Origin: Sulfurimonas sp.
GTDB taxonomy: Bacteria > Campylobacterota > Campylobacteria > Campylobacterales > Sulfurimonadaceae
Assembly (NCBI GenBank): GCA_030673275.1
Contig: DAOVJL010000038.1
Span: forward strand, 1-8,485
Direction of reading: 5' to 3'
Length of the DNA: 8,485 nt
In this document: in pieces, positions 7,584-8,485 of the stretch
How positions within the stretch are numbered: position 1 is the first letter of the stretch
Layout of the letters: every line of letters begins with the position of its first letter
Program-made: the position numbers and the translations under genes
Notes under the pieces: generated by a model
Told to the model about the DNA's origin: nothing
Seen by the model: the letters and a program-made list of their open reading frames with translations, nothing else
Database searches by the model: none

Positions 7584-7682
7584 GAATTAAAAGAGTAATG
7601 TAGTTGCAAGGCGCTTGTGAGGAAATGTACTATAGTACATGACGAGCAAAGCAACGCAGCAAATGCGTCACTATTTTAATTC
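7584..7682 (+). repeat. Structured intergenic repeat, copy B (about 99 bp)
   Basis: The arms 7584-7607 and 7659-7682 pair over 24 positions with 19 Watson-Crick pairs, 2 G-U wobbles and 3 mismatches. The outermost nine bases, GAATTAAAA, are identical at both ends. The inner hairpin ATGTACT (7625-7631) with AGTACAT (7634-7640) is perfect and sits between the same GAGGAA and GACGAG boxes as in copy A. It lies between the converging pgpA and the 7706-8218 gene. Read on the minus strand, a run of nine T (7563-7571) follows 12 bp after the arm. Confidence 0.75.
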
Positions 7683-7710
7683 TAATAACTTACGCGTCAT
7701 TAGAATTAAA
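7675..7710. terminator. Perfect 12-bp inverted repeat at the pgpA / minus-gene convergence
   Basis: TTTAATTCTAAT (7675-7686) and ATTAGAATTAAA (7699-7710) are perfectly complementary around a 12-base loop. The right arm includes the stop codon of the minus-strand gene. The left arm shares eight bases with the 3' arm of repeat copy B, so the two hairpins exclude each other. It could act as a terminator in either direction, although neither side has a clear T-run beyond the stem. Confidence 0.5.
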
Positions 7711-8218
7711 CAAACATTGGGTCGTCAGTCGGTTCTATCTCTTCAAAATCTTCTATAATTGTTTGAAACATCTTCATAGTTTTTTTAGCTTTTTTAGTAT
7801 TCTCTTCAAAGATACTTTTAGATGCCGGAAAAGCTTCAGCTAATTCTGTATATATCAAAATACGACCATTTATATGTTTATCTATCTCAGCAAAAGCATC
7901 TTTTAGGTACTGTTGTTTTGTTGTATGTCTAAAAAGAGCTCTAACCATTTTAACTCTCTCTTTAATAGGAATAGACTCATCAATAGCCTCAGCAATTCTT
8001 TTTATGTCTAAACGAGAAAGATAAACACCGCTCTGCTGGGGCGCTAATAGTTTAGCAGTCAGTGCATCAACAAACTGTGGTACCGGCTCTTCATCTTCTT
8101 TATCTCCAGCATCTCTATCTGGTGCTTCGCCATTTGGCTTAGTATCAGTAACACAACTCTCTTTTACAAACTTATCAAATTCTGCTCTTAAATCACCCAA
8201 TTCATGTTCATTCATCAT
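7706..8218 (-). CDS. Uncharacterised 170-residue acidic, helical protein
   Basis: I do not recognise a family. There is no signal peptide or membrane segment, so it is probably cytoplasmic. Residues 1-20 look helical. Residues 24-48 form a charged, low-complexity linker rich in Asp, Glu, Pro and Gly. Residues 49-155 are predicted by eye to be mainly helical, with a Lys-rich stretch (142-149, KKAKKTMK) and an acidic tail (156-167). The only cysteine is Cys22. The start ATG has AAGGA 9 nt upstream; the next codon is also ATG and could be used. It follows the partial gene at 8244 by 25 bp on the same strand, suggesting one operon. Reading frame, ribosome site and codon use similar to its neighbours support a real gene. 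Confidence 0.8.
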   Translation of the reverse strand: MMNEHELGDLRAEFDKFVKESCVTDTKPNGEAPDRDAGDKEDEEPVPQFVDALTAKLLAPQQSGVYLSRLDIKRIAEAIDESIPIKERVKMVRALFRHTTKQQYLKDAFAEIDKHINGRILIYTELAEAFPASKSIFEENTKKAKKTMKMFQTIIEDFEEIEPTDDPMFV

Positions 8219-8243
8219 AATATATATTCCTTGCTTTTTATTT

Positions 8244-8485
8244 TTAAAATCTCATATCTGATTTATTATAGTCTAAATGATTTTTACTCTTGTAAAACTC
8301 AAAAATACCTTCACTTAATTCATTTAACATATCATCAAAGCCAATATAACTAGTTCCAAGTTCATTTGCTCTAATTTTAAGCGCTGATAACTGCTTTTTT
8401 TGTTTCATATCCAGATTTATAGCACTAAATTGATTTACCATATTTAAACTATCTAAATCTGAAAAATCAATTACTGCGTCATAAT
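8244..8485 (-). CDS. Uncharacterised protein, C-terminal part (5' end outside window)
   Basis: The frame is open to the right edge, adding about 14 residues (YDAVIDFSDLDSLN) before the first internal ATG at 8441, so the true start lies outside the window. The visible 79 or so residues are soluble and mixed helical, with LDMKQKKQLSALKIRANELG and DDMLNELSEGIFEFYKSKNHL segments. No cysteine, membrane segment or known motif is visible. It ends with TAA 25 bp before the ribosome-binding region and start of the 170-residue gene, a spacing typical of one transcript. No function can be assigned. Confidence 0.7.
   Translation of the reverse strand, partial: YDAVIDFSDLDSLNMVNQFSAINLDMKQKKQLSALKIRANELGTSYIGFDDMLNELSEGIFEFYKSKNHLDYNKSDMRF

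Overview
The window comes from an AT-rich member of the Campylobacterota, most likely a Sulfurimonas-like organism. The genus is inference. The phylum rests on a fused ispDF gene followed by an HP1021/Cj1608-type orphan regulator, a sulfate-adenylyltransferase-like gene and pgpA. From memory, Campylobacter jejuni has the same order around Cj1606c to Cj1610, with mrp adjacent.

Layout, left to right. (1) The C-terminal part of a GGDEF diguanylate cyclase (+) enters from the left edge. (2) A 344-bp non-coding gap holds two copies, C and A, of a structured repeat in opposite orientation, separated by an A-rich spacer. (3) mrp and thiC follow on the minus strand. (4) A 182-bp AT-rich gap separates the divergent thiC and ispDF. 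(5) A plus-strand cluster follows: ispDF, the regulator, the ATP-sulfurylase-like gene and pgpA. Its first three genes overlap, and the last follows a 128-bp leader rich in hairpins. (6) A convergent junction holds a third repeat copy, B, and a perfect 12-bp inverted repeat. (7) Two minus-strand genes of unknown function follow, the second running off the right edge.

The genes are mostly housekeeping: isoprenoid precursor synthesis (IspDF), phosphatidylglycerol synthesis (PgpA), the thiamine pyrimidine moiety (ThiC) and Fe-S cluster or P-loop carrier function (Mrp). Three proteins depart from their textbook families. Mrp lacks the CxxC cluster motif. The regulator has Ser at the phospho-acceptor position and a lone CxxC pair. 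The sulfurylase-like protein has lost catalytic residues but keeps its zinc-site cysteines.

The most novel signal is the repeat family. It has three copies of about 100, 100 and 150 bp, each with terminal inverted repeats. The two ends match each other within a copy even where copies differ, and an inner hairpin shows compensatory base-pair changes. All three copies lie at the two convergent gene junctions in the window. In each, the end with the TATTT(T/G) motif points at the nearest stop codon. This looks like an RNA or DNA structural element (MITE-, REP- or terminator-like) rather than random intergenic sequence.
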